64,000 nt of DNA from Coralloluteibacterium thermophilum (GTDB lineage: Bacteria; Pseudomonadota; Gammaproteobacteria; Xanthomonadales; Xanthomonadaceae). The DNA lies in assembly GCF_042654365.1 (NCBI RefSeq), contig NZ_JBHSGG010000002.1, positions 248,001 through 312,000 of the forward strand, read 5' to 3'. The notes under the pieces are model-generated. The model ran no database searches and was not told the origin of the DNA. It worked only from the letters and a program-made list of their open reading frames with translations. This document shows, piece by piece, positions 45,513-54,203 of this stretch (the stretch's first letter is position 1; each line of letters opens with the position of its first letter). Both the position numbers and the translations under genes were made by a program.

Positions 45513-47507
45513 GTGGGATCACACCGCTGGCAGCGCTGGGCCTACGGCGCGTCGCTTGACGACTTCCTCGCGGCCGACCGTCACTCCGTCCTCGGGCACC
45601 TCACCAGCGCCTCCGACTTCGCCGTCGACGAGACACAGACTCGCGCGTGGCGCGAGCAGATCGACCTGCTCAAGGGCGTTCTCGCCGAGACGTCTGGGCC
45701 CGGAGCGATCTACTTTGAGTACGCGATCCCGCGCCTCGGCAAGCGCATCGATGTCATCCTGATCCTCGGGCACGTGCTGTACGTGCTGGAGTTCAAGGTG
45801 GGCGAGCGCACCTACACCGCCGGCGCGCTCGATCAGGTCTGGGACTATGCGCTCGACCTCAAGAACTTCCACGAACAGTCGCACATCCTGCCGGTCGTGC
45901 CTGTGCTCATCGCGACGGCCGCTTCCGCCGTCATGGACGCACAGCCGCTCATCTCGCATCACGACAGGCTCCTGCACCCCATCAAGGCAAGTGCGGCAAC
46001 GCTGGCGGATGCCCTGCGCCAAGGCGCGGCGTTCTTCGATGGGCCGCTGATTGACTGGCGGGCGTGGCAAGCCGGCCGGTACCTGCCGACGCCGACCATC
46101 GTCGAGGCGGCTGCCGCGCTTTATGCCGGCCACGCTGTCGAAGACATCTCGCGCAGCGACGCCGGCGCGCAGAACCTTGCGCTGACCGCGAACCGGGTCA
46201 GCGCCATCATCGAGGACGCCCGCCAGCAGGGCCGCAAGGTCATCTGCTTCGTCACTGGTGTCCCGGGAGCCGGCAAGACGCTGGTCGGGCTCGACATCGC
46301 CAACCGCCACACCAGCAAGGACGATGCGCTCTACAGCGTCTTCCTGTCCGGCAATGGGCCGCTCGTGCGCGTACTGGTCGAGGCGCTGGCGCGCGACAAG
46401 GTGAGGCGCGCTGCCGAACGCGGGGAGCGCGAGCGGATCGGCGAGGCGCGCAGTGCCGTCAAGCAGTTCATCCAGGCCATCCACCACTTCCGCGACGACG
46501 GGTTGGTCGACGACAAGCCGCCGGTTGAGCACGTGGCGTTGTTCGACGAAGCCCAGCGCGCTTGGGACCACGCCAAGACCGCGGACTTCATGCGCAAGAA
46601 GCGCGGGCAGCCCGAGTTCGCCGCGTCGGAACCCGAGTTCCTCATCTCCTGCATGGACCGGCATGACGATTGGGCCGTCATCGTCTGCCTGGTCGGCAGC
46701 GGGCAGGAGATCAACACCGGCGAGGCCGGCATCAGCGCGTGGCTGGATGCAGTGCATACCAGATTCCCGCACTGGCATGTGTACCTGTCGCCCCAACTCG
46801 CGAGCATCGAGCACCGCGCTGTCGCGCAGCTCGACGCGCTGACTCAGCGTGCACAGGTCACGCAGGAAGTCAGCCTGCACCTGGCGACATCCGTCCGTTC
46901 GTTTCGATCGGAGCGCGTGTCCGAGTTCGTCAACCGCCTGCTGGCGCTGGAGCACGCGGAAGCCGCCGAGGCGCTGCGCGATGTCCTGCCCAACTTCCCG
47001 ATCCGCCTCACCCGCGACTTGAATGCTGCCAAGCGCTGGCTCCGCGAGCAGGCGCGCGGCAGCGAGCGCTATGGGATTGTCGTCTCGTCGCAGGCCCAGC
47101 GCCTCAAGCCCCACGCCATCGACGTGCGCGCCACCATCGACCCGATCCACTGGTTCCTGCACGGCAAGGAGGACGTCCGCTCGTCCTACTACCTCGAAGA
47201 CGTCGCCACCGAGTTTCAGGTGCAAGGCCTGGAGCTCGACTGGACCTGCGTCGTCTGGGACGGCGACCTGCGCGTCGGCCGCGACGGCTGGGAGTACTAC
47301 GGCTTTGTCGGCGACAAGTGGCAGCGCGTCCTCAAGGAGGAGCGCCGCCGCTACCTGCTCAACGCCTACCGCGTCCTGCTGACGCGGGCCCGGCAAGGGA
47401 TGGTGGTTGTGGTGCCGGAGGGGGATGCAGAGGATCCGACGCGGGCTGCAGGGTTCTACGACCCTGCTTACCGCCTGCTCGCGAGAACTGGCGTACCGCT
47501 GCTTTAG
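45513..47507 (+). CDS. DUF2075 helicase-like protein with N-terminal nuclease-like domain
   Basis: 664 residues from GTG 45513. The N-terminal domain contains RLGKRIDVILILGHVLYVLE with FKVG following: Asp80, Glu93, Lys95 fit the PD-(D/E)XK nuclease core. The P-loop GVPGAGKT is at 249-256, Walker B VALFDEAQRAW at 341-351, and late motifs include EVSLHLATSVRSFRS, ATEFQVQGLELDWTCVVW and YLLNAYRVLLTRARQGMVVVV (helicase V/VI-like). DUF2075 proteins resemble Schlafen-type helicases and occur in defence islands. It is followed by a membrane protein and a PD-(D/E)XK protein on the same strand. The function is probably nucleic-acid cleavage or unwinding against phage; this is inferred. Confidence 0.82.
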   Translation: MGSHRWQRWAYGASLDDFLAADRHSVLGHLTSASDFAVDETQTRAWREQIDLLKGVLAETSGPGAIYFEYAIPRLGKRIDVILILGHVLYVLEFKVGERTYTAGALDQVWDYALDLKNFHEQSHILPVVPVLIATAASAVMDAQPLISHHDRLLHPIKASAATLADALRQGAAFFDGPLIDWRAWQAGRYLPTPTIVEAAAALYAGHAVEDISRSDAGAQNLALTANRVSAIIEDARQQGRKVICFVTGVPGAGKTLVGLDIANRHTSKDDALYSVFLSGNGPLVRVLVEALARDKVRRAAERGERERIGEARSAVKQFIQAIHHFRDDGLVDDKPPVEHVALFDEAQRAWDHAKTADFMRKKRGQPEFAASEPEFLISCMDRHDDWAVIVCLVGSGQEINTGEAGISAWLDAVHTRFPHWHVYLSPQLASIEHRAVAQLDALTQRAQVTQEVSLHLATSVRSFRSERVSEFVNRLLALEHAEAAEALRDVLPNFPIRLTRDLNAAKRWLREQARGSERYGIVVSSQAQRLKPHAIDVRATIDPIHWFLHGKEDVRSSYYLEDVATEFQVQGLELDWTCVVWDGDLRVGRDGWEYYGFVGDKWQRVLKEERRRYLLNAYRVLLTRARQGMVVVVPEGDAEDPTRAAGFYDPAYRLLARTGVPLL

Positions 47508-47552
47508 CGCGGCGTCACTCCTAGGATTCGTGCTCACCTTGCGGAGCCGAGC

Positions 47553-48260
47553 ATGAAGAGACTCAGGTTCGTGGACCTGGACGCCAAGCTGGCTGCGCTG
47601 GCTGCACGCCAAGGCGGCGCAGCAAGCCCGCGTGCGGCAAGTAAGCGTTGGGAGGCGCACTTCTTGCTCACCGCTGCGGTTGGAGTAGCCATCGCGCTTA
47701 TAGGCGCTCAGCTGCTCTCAGGAACTCTCGGCCTCACCGTGGCTTTGTTAGGGATAGCTGTTGAGTTCGCTGGCGTGCTCGGCTTTGGAACGGTGGTTCT
47801 GCGCCAGGAAATTCCTAAGCTGAGGCGCCCTCGGGAAGATTTCGCACGCGGCCTCGACGCAGACCGGGCTGAGTTCGAGAGGCTCGTCGCATGGCTTCGG
47901 GCGTTCCCCGCCGATGAAATCGCCCGCAGCCTGCGCTACTTGCGCGTGCGCCAGGACAGCCTCCACCAGCGGACCGGGCTGCTGACCGGCGGCGTTGAGC
48001 GACTCGGCGTACTGCCAATCCTCATCGCGCTATACCTGCAGTTCAAGGACTGGCGCTTCGGCGACTGGCAGGCGTTGGGCGATATCACACTCGTGGGTGG
48101 AATCCTGGCGATGTTTGTCCTGATGATGTTCGCCTTGGGCTACCTGGCGGTTGCGCTGCGCGTCAGGCTCGACCTGATGGTCTACCTGCTCACTGAGGCA
48201 GCTACGGCCGCCGGCACATCACCACATGTAGAGGACTCGGAAGCACATGCCGATCGGTAG
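47553..48260 (+). CDS. membrane protein of unknown function
   Basis: A 235-residue protein with about four hydrophobic segments: two at about 37-83 (FLLTAAVGVAIALIGAQLLS, GLTVALLGIAVEFAGVLGFG) and two at about 150-205 (GVLPILIALYLQ, VGGILAMFVLMMFALGYLAV). A charged cytoplasmic middle (RPREDFARGLDADRAEFERLVAWLR) separates them. I do not recognise the family. It starts 45 bp after the DUF2075 gene and overlaps the nuclease-like gene by 14 bp, so the three are likely one operon; the membrane part could anchor or act as an effector. Confidence 0.7.
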   Translation: MKRLRFVDLDAKLAALAARQGGAASPRAASKRWEAHFLLTAAVGVAIALIGAQLLSGTLGLTVALLGIAVEFAGVLGFGTVVLRQEIPKLRRPREDFARGLDADRAEFERLVAWLRAFPADEIARSLRYLRVRQDSLHQRTGLLTGGVERLGVLPILIALYLQFKDWRFGDWQALGDITLVGGILAMFVLMMFALGYLAVALRVRLDLMVYLLTEAATAAGTSPHVEDSEAHADR

Positions 48261-49212
48261 GAAGTTCGAGCGCGACATCGACCTGCTCCTCGCCGAGGAG
48301 TTCATGGTCAACGAGCAGTTCGCCGCCTGGTTCCTCTCGAGGTCCCGGCTGTCGCACGAGGTCGGCGCGCGGGTGGTCGACGTGGATGTGTCCAAAGCCA
48401 CGAGCGAAGGTGAGTCGGACCTCATCGTCTACTACGAACGCGGCAGCGGGGAGCGCGTTGCGCTCTTCATTGAGGACAAGATCAACGCACCGCTGCAACC
48501 CGAGCAGGCGAAGCGATACGTCAGTCGCGCCGAGGCGCTGCTGGCGGGCGGCGACCTAGAGGCCGTGGACTATGTCCTCTGCGCGCCGGCTGCGTACATC
48601 AAAAGCTGCCCCGCCGGGGCGATCGACGAGTTTACGACCCGCCTGAGCTATGAGGATCTTGCAGAGCATTTCGCCGCAGCGGGCACGTCGCTGAGAGCGC
48701 AGTACCGGGCCCGTTTCCTCCGCGAGGCAGCCTGCAAGCATAAGACCCACTGGGAACGACAGATCGATGATGCGACAAACGCCTTCTGGGATGCCGCATA
48801 CGCGCTTGCCTCGCGCGAGTATCCGATCCTCGAGATGGGAAAGAAGACGTACACGAAGAACCAGACGTGGATCACGTTCAGGCCCCGGGACTTCCCGACG
48901 ATGCCGCAGAAGGTCGAGATTCACTACAAGGGCGACCGAGGCTTCGTCGACCTCGCCTTCGGCAGCACCAGCGCGCACCGGATGCACACGGCGCTCCGCT
49001 CGAAACTTCCGGCTGACATGACGCTGCACCAGACAGGCCGAAGCACGTCGCTGAGAATCGAAGTGCCTGCTTACTCCATCGCCGCGGGGTGGGACGCAGG
49101 CCGTGGTGCAGTGACCGCAGGCTTTGCCGCAGCGGCTCGCTTGATCTCGTTCTTCCGGGAGCACCGGGACGAACTGATGGCCGCGGCCGTTGCGTCGCGC
49201 TCGACCTCCTGA
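48247..49212 (+). CDS. PD-(D/E)XK nuclease superfamily protein
   Basis: A 321-residue protein. GESDLIVYYERGSGERVALFIEDKIN contains the nuclease core: Asp in ESDL and the E-D-K of FIEDKINAP. It is preceded by a helical N-terminus (KFERDIDLLLAEEF). The rest (for example QVEIHYKGDRGFVDLAFG, LRIEVPAYSIAAGWD) resembles the C-terminal domains of prophage or defence nucleases of this superfamily. Its ATG lies 14 bp inside the previous gene. Confidence 0.78.
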   Translation: MPIGRKFERDIDLLLAEEFMVNEQFAAWFLSRSRLSHEVGARVVDVDVSKATSEGESDLIVYYERGSGERVALFIEDKINAPLQPEQAKRYVSRAEALLAGGDLEAVDYVLCAPAAYIKSCPAGAIDEFTTRLSYEDLAEHFAAAGTSLRAQYRARFLREAACKHKTHWERQIDDATNAFWDAAYALASREYPILEMGKKTYTKNQTWITFRPRDFPTMPQKVEIHYKGDRGFVDLAFGSTSAHRMHTALRSKLPADMTLHQTGRSTSLRIEVPAYSIAAGWDAGRGAVTAGFAAAARLISFFREHRDELMAAAVASRSTS

Positions 49213-49557
49213 CGCTGGCCCACCTGCCGCGCCTTCCTACCGCCGCAACTCCGGCGTCCTCTTCTCCAAAGTCCGCATCGACGCCTCGTTCCGCCGCGCC
49301 CCCGCTGGCCTGCAGCCACACGCTGGACTAAAACCTCTCGACCCTTCGGCGTCAGGCGCGCATTCTTGTGCATGTTGTTCCCCTCGCTGGAATGGAAATG
49401 ACGTCTGGCGACATCAACTTCCTCCCCAGTCAGAGGGGAACAACCTCCTGAAACCTCACACCTAACCGCGCCTGAGCCGAGACGGACGACTGCACATCGC
49501 TATGGGCGCTCGCGCGACGTGGTTGTAGCGTCATCTCATCCCGCCGAGGCGGTGTGG
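49213..49557. other. intergenic region with a 12-bp inverted repeat
   Basis: A 345-bp gap with no gene seen on either strand. It contains the inverted repeat at 49374-49385 and 49433-49444 (listed separately). Confidence 0.6.
49374..49444. repeat. perfect 12-bp inverted repeat enclosing 47 bp
   Basis: GTTGTTCCCCTC at 49374-49385 and its exact complement GAGGGGAACAAC at 49433-49444. The 71-bp unit looks like a very small element with terminal inverted repeats, but no target-site duplication is visible. A long-loop terminator for the nuclease gene is the alternative. Confidence 0.6.
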
Positions 49558-50016
49558 CTAGCACTCGTTGTTACGGAGCGCGGTGAGCCAGATTTCCGCC
49601 GCGCCATAACCCATGAGCACATCTCTGGGCAGCTCCTTCGTCTCGTACTGCAGCCCCGGTCGTTCCGCGACAAAACGCAGTTGATCGTCGTACCGGGAAA
49701 CGATGACGTTGCCATCGACAATGCGATGGAACTCGGGGAGCGGCCAAGCGGCCCTGGACCAGCCATCGATGATGCCGACCACGTACCACGACCCGTTCAA
49801 TAGCCCCAGGTCGCCAACCTGCGCGATGAGGTCTGCGCGCTCGGCGGACAATGTGGCGCGGCCTTCTTGCACGTCTTCACCGTCACACACAAAGAAGTAG
49901 GCGAGGATCGTCCCCTTCCCATCCATCCGCGCGACAACGCCCAAAGCCTGTCGGCCATCGCGGAGAGGCAGCAGGAACAGCGAGCCTTCCTTGTACGGGA
50001 GAGATTTCACTCTCAT
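49558..50016 (-). CDS. Imm26-like immunity protein
   Basis: A 152-residue protein resembling immunity family 26: the N-terminal KEGSLFLLPLRDGRQALGVVARMDGKGTILAYFF, SAERADLIAQVGDLGLLNGSWYVVGIIDGW, and the end LRFVAERPGLQYETKELPRDVLMGYGAAEIWL. Such proteins neutralise toxins of contact-dependent or Rhs-type systems. The gene lies on the minus strand 76 bp downstream of a short toxin-like remnant and an ankyrin protein. Confidence 0.7.
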   Translation of the reverse strand: MRVKSLPYKEGSLFLLPLRDGRQALGVVARMDGKGTILAYFFVCDGEDVQEGRATLSAERADLIAQVGDLGLLNGSWYVVGIIDGWSRAAWPLPEFHRIVDGNVIVSRYDDQLRFVAERPGLQYETKELPRDVLMGYGAAEIWLTALRNNEC

Positions 50017-50092
50017 GACGCGTTGCTCCTCGAGCGGAGCTGCGATCGCATGTCGCAGCGTGTCAATGCGGCGCTGCTCCGACCCGCAGGGC

Positions 50093-50290
50093 TCAGCCCT
50101 GCTTTTTGATCCGCGCCTTCAGCTCCTTCAACACCCTTCGCTGCTCCGTGAGCGGGAGCTTGGCGAAGTAATGATGGCCGCCGATCTCTTCGGAGTCAGC
50201 ATAGAGCGCCGCCAACGGCATCCCAGGCGCATCTGCCAGCTTCTTCGCGGCACGCAGGTCGCACTCGTTGCCCCCGCTCGTAGCGGTTGA
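50093..50290 (-). pseudogene. remnant of a coding region, possibly a toxin C-terminus
   Basis: The minus-strand frame ending at 50093 reads NECDLRAAKKLADAPGMPLA, then ALYADSEEIGGHHYFAKLPL, then TEQRRVLKELKARIKKQG. The last 50-60 codons are protein-like, while the upstream part of the frame runs into the ankyrin gene and is not. There is no sensible start. It looks like the tail of a larger gene, and its place just upstream of an immunity-type gene suggests a decayed toxin. The toxin assignment is inferred. Confidence 0.4.
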
Positions 50291-50333
50291 TCCGCGTGCA
50301 CACCACGTCAGCAGCGAATCAAACGAGCCGCAT

Positions 50334-50861
50334 TTATCGCGAGGCCTTTTCCAGCAAGCCGCCGATACGCGCAACCGTATCGGGTTCGTGCCAACGCCTC
50401 AGATCCTCGATGTAATGGGGGATCAGGTCGTTCCCCTCCCGATCGACCAGTCCCGGATGCGCCCCAGCCTCAAGCAACACCTCGACGATCTCGGGGTTTC
50501 CTGCACGGATCGCCAGTGTCAGCGGCGAGATCAGCGGCATGACAGGCAGGTAATCGTCCGGAAATGCCACATCCACCTCTGCGCCATGACGGATCAGCGA
50601 TCTGATGATGCAAGCATCGCCACTCGAAACGGCCATGAACAACACCGGCAAGTGCTGCAGGCGCATGTAGTCCTCGAAGGTTCCCGTTGCCGACGCACCA
50701 TCGACAAGGCGGGCCTCCACCGCAGCACAATCACGGTCGGCGATTGCATCCATCAACCCCGGGTCAAGGGCATTTTCATCGCCGACGGCAGGCAGTGGCA
50801 GAACAACAAGCACTGCCAGACACCAGGCAGCCGCGCAGCGAACACCAAACACCCTCTTCAC
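50334..50861 (-). CDS. secreted ankyrin-repeat protein
   Basis: A 175-residue protein with a signal peptide (CAAAWCLAVLVVLPLPAVGDE) and three to four ankyrin repeats (LPVLFMAVSSGDACIIRSLI with RHGAEVD, then SPLTLAIRAGNPEIVEVLLE with AGAHPG). Secreted ankyrin proteins often act as periplasmic partners or immunity factors. It precedes the toxin-like remnant and the Imm26-like gene on the same strand. Confidence 0.75.
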   Translation of the reverse strand: MKRVFGVRCAAAWCLAVLVVLPLPAVGDENALDPGLMDAIADRDCAAVEARLVDGASATGTFEDYMRLQHLPVLFMAVSSGDACIIRSLIRHGAEVDVAFPDDYLPVMPLISPLTLAIRAGNPEIVEVLLEAGAHPGLVDREGNDLIPHYIEDLRRWHEPDTVARIGGLLEKASR

Positions 50862-51383
50862 TCCTTATCTCCTTGTCCGAATTCCAACTCTGCACAGGCC
50901 TACATCTGTTGATCGAAGCGGTGGGCCGATGCAGAACGGCTGCATCGAACGCTTCAACAGGACCTTCCGCAACCGCCACAACCATCCGCATCGCGCAACG
51001 GGCTGCCCCGAGACGAAGACGTGCCCCTGCCTTAACGCAGAAGCGATAGACACGGTCGCTTGCCACGCCGATCAGTGTGATCAAATCGCAGCGGGCGCGG
51101 GACTACCCTTCGCAACCCATCAACCGCGTGCCCCTGACCCAACGAAACAAATCCCACAAGGCTAGTTGCCACCATTGCTCATCCGGATGGTCAGAGGCGC
51201 CGCCCCAGGCCCTGCCGTTAATCCGACAGCATCTCCAACCAAAGCACCCTTTCAGCCTCATCCGCCAGCCCCCCCGCAAACTGAACAGATCCGCATCGCG
51301 CGCCCCCCGCGGCGCGCGCCTGCATGCATACCGCTTGCCGCCTCCGCGCATACGACTGCGCCCCTGCTGCGCCGTGGGGAAAC
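50862..51383. other. intergenic region with mobile-element debris
   Basis: A 522-bp gap. It contains a short IS3-type transposase fragment (50923-50976). The remainder is lower in GC than the core and shows no recognisable coding sequence. Confidence 0.6.
50923..50976 (+). pseudogene. IS3-family transposase (orfB) fragment
   Basis: The plus-strand frame reads GPMQNGCIERFNRTFR. This is the DDE-domain signature around the catalytic Glu in IS3-family integrases, usually (K/R)PMQN.(Y/F).ESFN.(R/K).R. The frame loses similarity on both sides, so only a scrap of the element remains. Confidence 0.7.
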
Positions 51384-51977
51384 TCACCGCCCATCCAGCT
51401 CGTGGTGGATCACCACCACGCACTGCGACGCGAACAGCATGGTCGGGCCGAGCGAGATCTTCTTCGCGCCGAGGCGTTCGAGACCGTGGAAGGTCTTCTT
51501 CGGCATGGGGATGTGGTCGGTGAGCAGGAAGCAGGGGTTGCCCCCGAATGCCTGCTCGCGGATCGGCGCGCCCTTGCGGTCCATGACGTAGAGCTGGTGG
51601 TCCTCGGCCAGCGCCTGCACCAGGCGCTCGAAGCTCCGGGTCTGCACGGTGACGCCGGACTCGACCGGCCGCGTCTCTTCCTTGCCCATGCCACGCGACA
51701 CGTCCAGCGCCCTGGCGACCTTGCCCAGCAGGGCCGCCTCGTCAAAGCCGCCGATGTCGCGCATGGCGCCGGCCTCGAAGCGGAGGGCGCGGGAGAAGTC
51801 CTGGGTGCTTTCCAGCACCAGGTAGACCGTCACGTCGGGCCGGTGCGACTGGGCCACGAAGATGGCGTTCATCAGCGTGTGCGCCAGGATCTCCGTGTGC
51901 GCCTCCTTGCCCACCGACGCCAGCAGCTTCTGGCTGTCGGTCGGCGCCGCGCGTGCTCTCAGTACGAAGGTTCGCAT
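51384..51977 (-). CDS. TrmY-like SPOUT methyltransferase (tRNA pseudouridine-54 N1-methyltransferase family)
   Basis: A 197-residue protein matching the TrmY/DUF358 family: the start RTFVLRARAAPTDSQ, HTEILAHTLMNAIFVAQSHRPDVTVYLVLE, FEAGAMRDIGGFDEAALLGKVARALD, the SAM-knot region CFLLTDHIPMPKKTFHGLERLGAKKISLGP, and the C-terminal FASQCVVVIHHELD. TrmY makes N1-methylpseudouridine at tRNA position 54 in archaea; a few bacteria, notably Vibrio-type, have homologues of unclear role. ATG 51977 gives the native start; the frame upstream continues into repeat DNA. Confidence 0.85.
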   Translation of the reverse strand: MRTFVLRARAAPTDSQKLLASVGKEAHTEILAHTLMNAIFVAQSHRPDVTVYLVLESTQDFSRALRFEAGAMRDIGGFDEAALLGKVARALDVSRGMGKEETRPVESGVTVQTRSFERLVQALAEDHQLYVMDRKGAPIREQAFGGNPCFLLTDHIPMPKKTFHGLERLGAKKISLGPTMLFASQCVVVIHHELDGR

Positions 51978-52971
51978 GTCGTCGTGGATCCCCTGTCCGC
52001 CGCGGCACCGGCCTGCCGCGGGGCGATTGTCCCGCATGGGGGCTGCGATGGGCGCGGGATTGGGCGAGGAGTGACAGATCGGGAGTGAGAAACGAGGGCC
52101 TGCGACCAGCTCGTCCTCGTTTCTCACTCCTCTCCACATCACTCCTCGAGCAGCGCGTTCCGCGCTCACCCCCATCCCAACCTTCCCCCGCATGCGGGGG
52201 AAGGAGCGGGGCGCGTGGGGCTTGTGTTCGGCGAGGCGGGAGACAGTGAGGACTGGGGAGCCGGCGCGACCGCTCGTACTCGCTTCTCACTCATCTCCAC
52301 TCACTCCCCGGCCACAGCCCCCTCCCCCGCGGACAGCGGGGGAGGGTTGGGGAGGGGCGCTTTGGCGAGGAGTGACAGATCAGGAGTGAGAAACGAGAGG
52401 AGCGTGCGGCGGCTCGCCCTCGTTTCTCACTCATCCCTACTCCTCCTCGACGCTGCGCGCTCACCCCCATCCCAGCCTTCCCCCGCAGGCGGGGGAAGGA
52501 GCGGGGTGCGTGGGCGTGGGGCTTGTGTTCGGCGAGGTGGGAGACAGTGAAGACTGGGGAGCCGGCGCGACCGCTCGTACTCGCTTCTCACTCATCTCCA
52601 CTCACTCCCCGGCCACAGCCCCCTCCCCCGCGGACAGCGGGGGAGGGTTGGGGAGGGGGCGCTTTGGGGAGAAGGGGCAGATCAGGAGCGAGAAGGGAGA
52701 CCGCGCGGCTGCTCGTCCTCGTTTCTCACTCCTCCCTACTCACTCCTCGACGCTGCGCGCTCACCCCCATCCCAGCCTTCCCCCGCAGGCGGGGGAAGGG
52801 GCCGGCCGCGTGGGCGTGGGGCTTGACCACTCGTACTCGTTTCTCACTCCTCCCCACTCACTCCCCGGACAACGTCGAATCCCGACGTCGCCGGTCGTCC
52901 ACGGACGATGCGGCTGCACGATCCGCGCGGATGCCGCACGCTTCCCCCTCTCCTCCCGAAGGACGACGACG
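51978..52971. repeat. repeat array between trmY-like and VOC genes
   Basis: Nearly 1 kb without a gene. A composite of about 301 bp is repeated (CTTGTGTTCGGCGAGG at 52221 and 52522), with GCGGACAGCGGGGGAGGGTT near 52328 and 52628 and hairpins CTTCCCCCGC/GCGGGGGAAGG near 52182, 52478 and 52778. Segments GAGTGAGAAACGAGG and its complement CCTCGTTTCTCACTC alternate and could pair. The last 100 bp before 52972 are unique. Confidence 0.88.
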
Positions 52972-53451
52972 ATGATCCCCAAGAACACCATCTGCCTGTG
53001 GTTCGACGGCACGGCGCTGGATGCGGCCCGCTTCTACGCCGAGACCTTTCCCGACAGCGCGGTGACGGCGGTGCACCACGCGCCCGGCGACTACCCGGCC
53101 GGCAAGGAGGGCGACGTGCTGACGGTGGAGTTCACCGTGCTCGGCATCCCCTGCCTCGGCCTCAACGCCGGCCCCGCCTTCCCGCATACCGAGGCGTTCT
53201 CGTTCCAGGTCGCGACCGACGACCAGGCCGAGACCGACCGGCTGTGGGATGCCATCGTCGGCAACGGCGGGCAGGAGAGCGCCTGCGGCTGGTGCAAGGA
53301 CAAGTGGGGCCTGTCCTGGCAGATCACCCCGCGCGCGCTCACCGAGGCCCTGGCCGATCCGGACCGCGCCGCGGCCCGGCGGGCCTTCGAGGCCATGATG
53401 ACCATGCGCAGGATCGACATCGCCACGATCGAGGCGGCGCGCCGGGGCTGA
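52972..53451 (+). CDS. VOC/PhnB-like protein
   Basis: A 159-residue protein of the PhnB/3-demethylubiquinone methyltransferase-like VOC family: MIPKNTICLWFDGTALDAARFYAETFPDSAV, VLTVEFTVLGIPCLGLNAGP, FSFQVATDDQAETDRLWDAI with GWCKDKWGLSWQITPRAL. Enzymatic function is unproven for this group. ATG 52972 gives the standard N-terminus. Confidence 0.88.
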   Translation: MIPKNTICLWFDGTALDAARFYAETFPDSAVTAVHHAPGDYPAGKEGDVLTVEFTVLGIPCLGLNAGPAFPHTEAFSFQVATDDQAETDRLWDAIVGNGGQESACGWCKDKWGLSWQITPRALTEALADPDRAAARRAFEAMMTMRRIDIATIEAARRG

Positions 53452-53520
53452 CGGCGCGACGCCCTCCCCGCGTCCGGCTCCACGGCTCCGGGGAGGCCGG
53501 AGCGTTCCCGTCTCCCGCCC

Positions 53521-54162
53521 TCAACCGTCCGCCCCCAGCTGCTCCGCCAGCTCGCGCGCGAGGCGGCGGCGGGCGAAGAAGCCCTGCATCTGGCGGGCCT
53601 TGATCGTCGTGGGCCGGAGGCGGAGGGCGCCGTCGTCGCCCTGCTCGACGCGGTAGCACCGGGCCGCGGCGCACAGCTCGGCGCGGCTGGTGGTGACGGT
53701 CACCACGGTGATCTCCAGGGATTCCAGCGCCATGTCGGGGCGGATGTCGGGGTTCTCGGCGCAGGCGCGGTCGATGAGGGTGCGGAAGCGGCCGATGTCC
53801 TTCTCCTCGCCGCTGCGCAGCGGCCCCACGTTGGTGGCGCCGCGGGCGTCGTCCACGTCCACCTGCTGGGCGTCCCGCCAGCGCTCGTTGCGCTCGGGGA
53901 TGATCGCGCGGACGCGGGTGCCGTCCGGACAGGTGATGTCGAGGATGATGTCGAGCAGGTAGACCGGCTCCAGGCCCAGGTTGGTGACGAAGCAGTGGGC
54001 GTTCATCCCGCGCCCCGCGCCCGAGGTGATCAGGATCGACGGGCGGCGCTGGCGGCGGTAGCTGGCCAGGAAGACGTTGAGGTAGACGATCCAGATCAGC
54101 GCCGTCACCCCGGCCATCGCGGCGGAGATCAGCGGCGCGTGGTCGAGCAGGGTCTGGAGCAA
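53521..54162 (-). CDS. membrane-anchored protein of unknown function
   Basis: About 213 residues. The start is probably TTG 54162, which has AAGGAGG 5 nt upstream; no ATG is available. One N-terminal membrane segment (LISAAMAGVTALIWIVYLNVFLAS) is followed by a soluble domain with strands PSILITSGAGRGMNAHCFVTNLGLEPVYLLDIILDI and MALESLEITVVTVTTSRAEL, and a basic tail. The family is not recognised. It probably faces the cytoplasm or periplasm as a small sensor-like domain. Confidence 0.65.
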   Translation of the reverse strand: MLQTLLDHAPLISAAMAGVTALIWIVYLNVFLASYRRQRRPSILITSGAGRGMNAHCFVTNLGLEPVYLLDIILDITCPDGTRVRAIIPERNERWRDAQQVDVDDARGATNVGPLRSGEEKDIGRFRTLIDRACAENPDIRPDMALESLEITVVTVTTSRAELCAAARCYRVEQGDDGALRLRPTTIKARQMQGFFARRRLARELAEQLGADG

Positions 54163-54203
54163 GCCGGCCTCCTTCCTCGGCTGTGGACGGACGGATGCAC
54201 CGC

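Noticed and set aside
41938..47507. Treating the DUF2075 gene as the restriction component of the MORC operon
   Set aside because: It is 320 bp away, separated by repeats, and has a clearly different base composition. A functional link is possible but unsupported.
41938..51000. Prophage
   Set aside because: No integrase, capsid, tail or lysis genes are present; the content is defence-like and IS debris.
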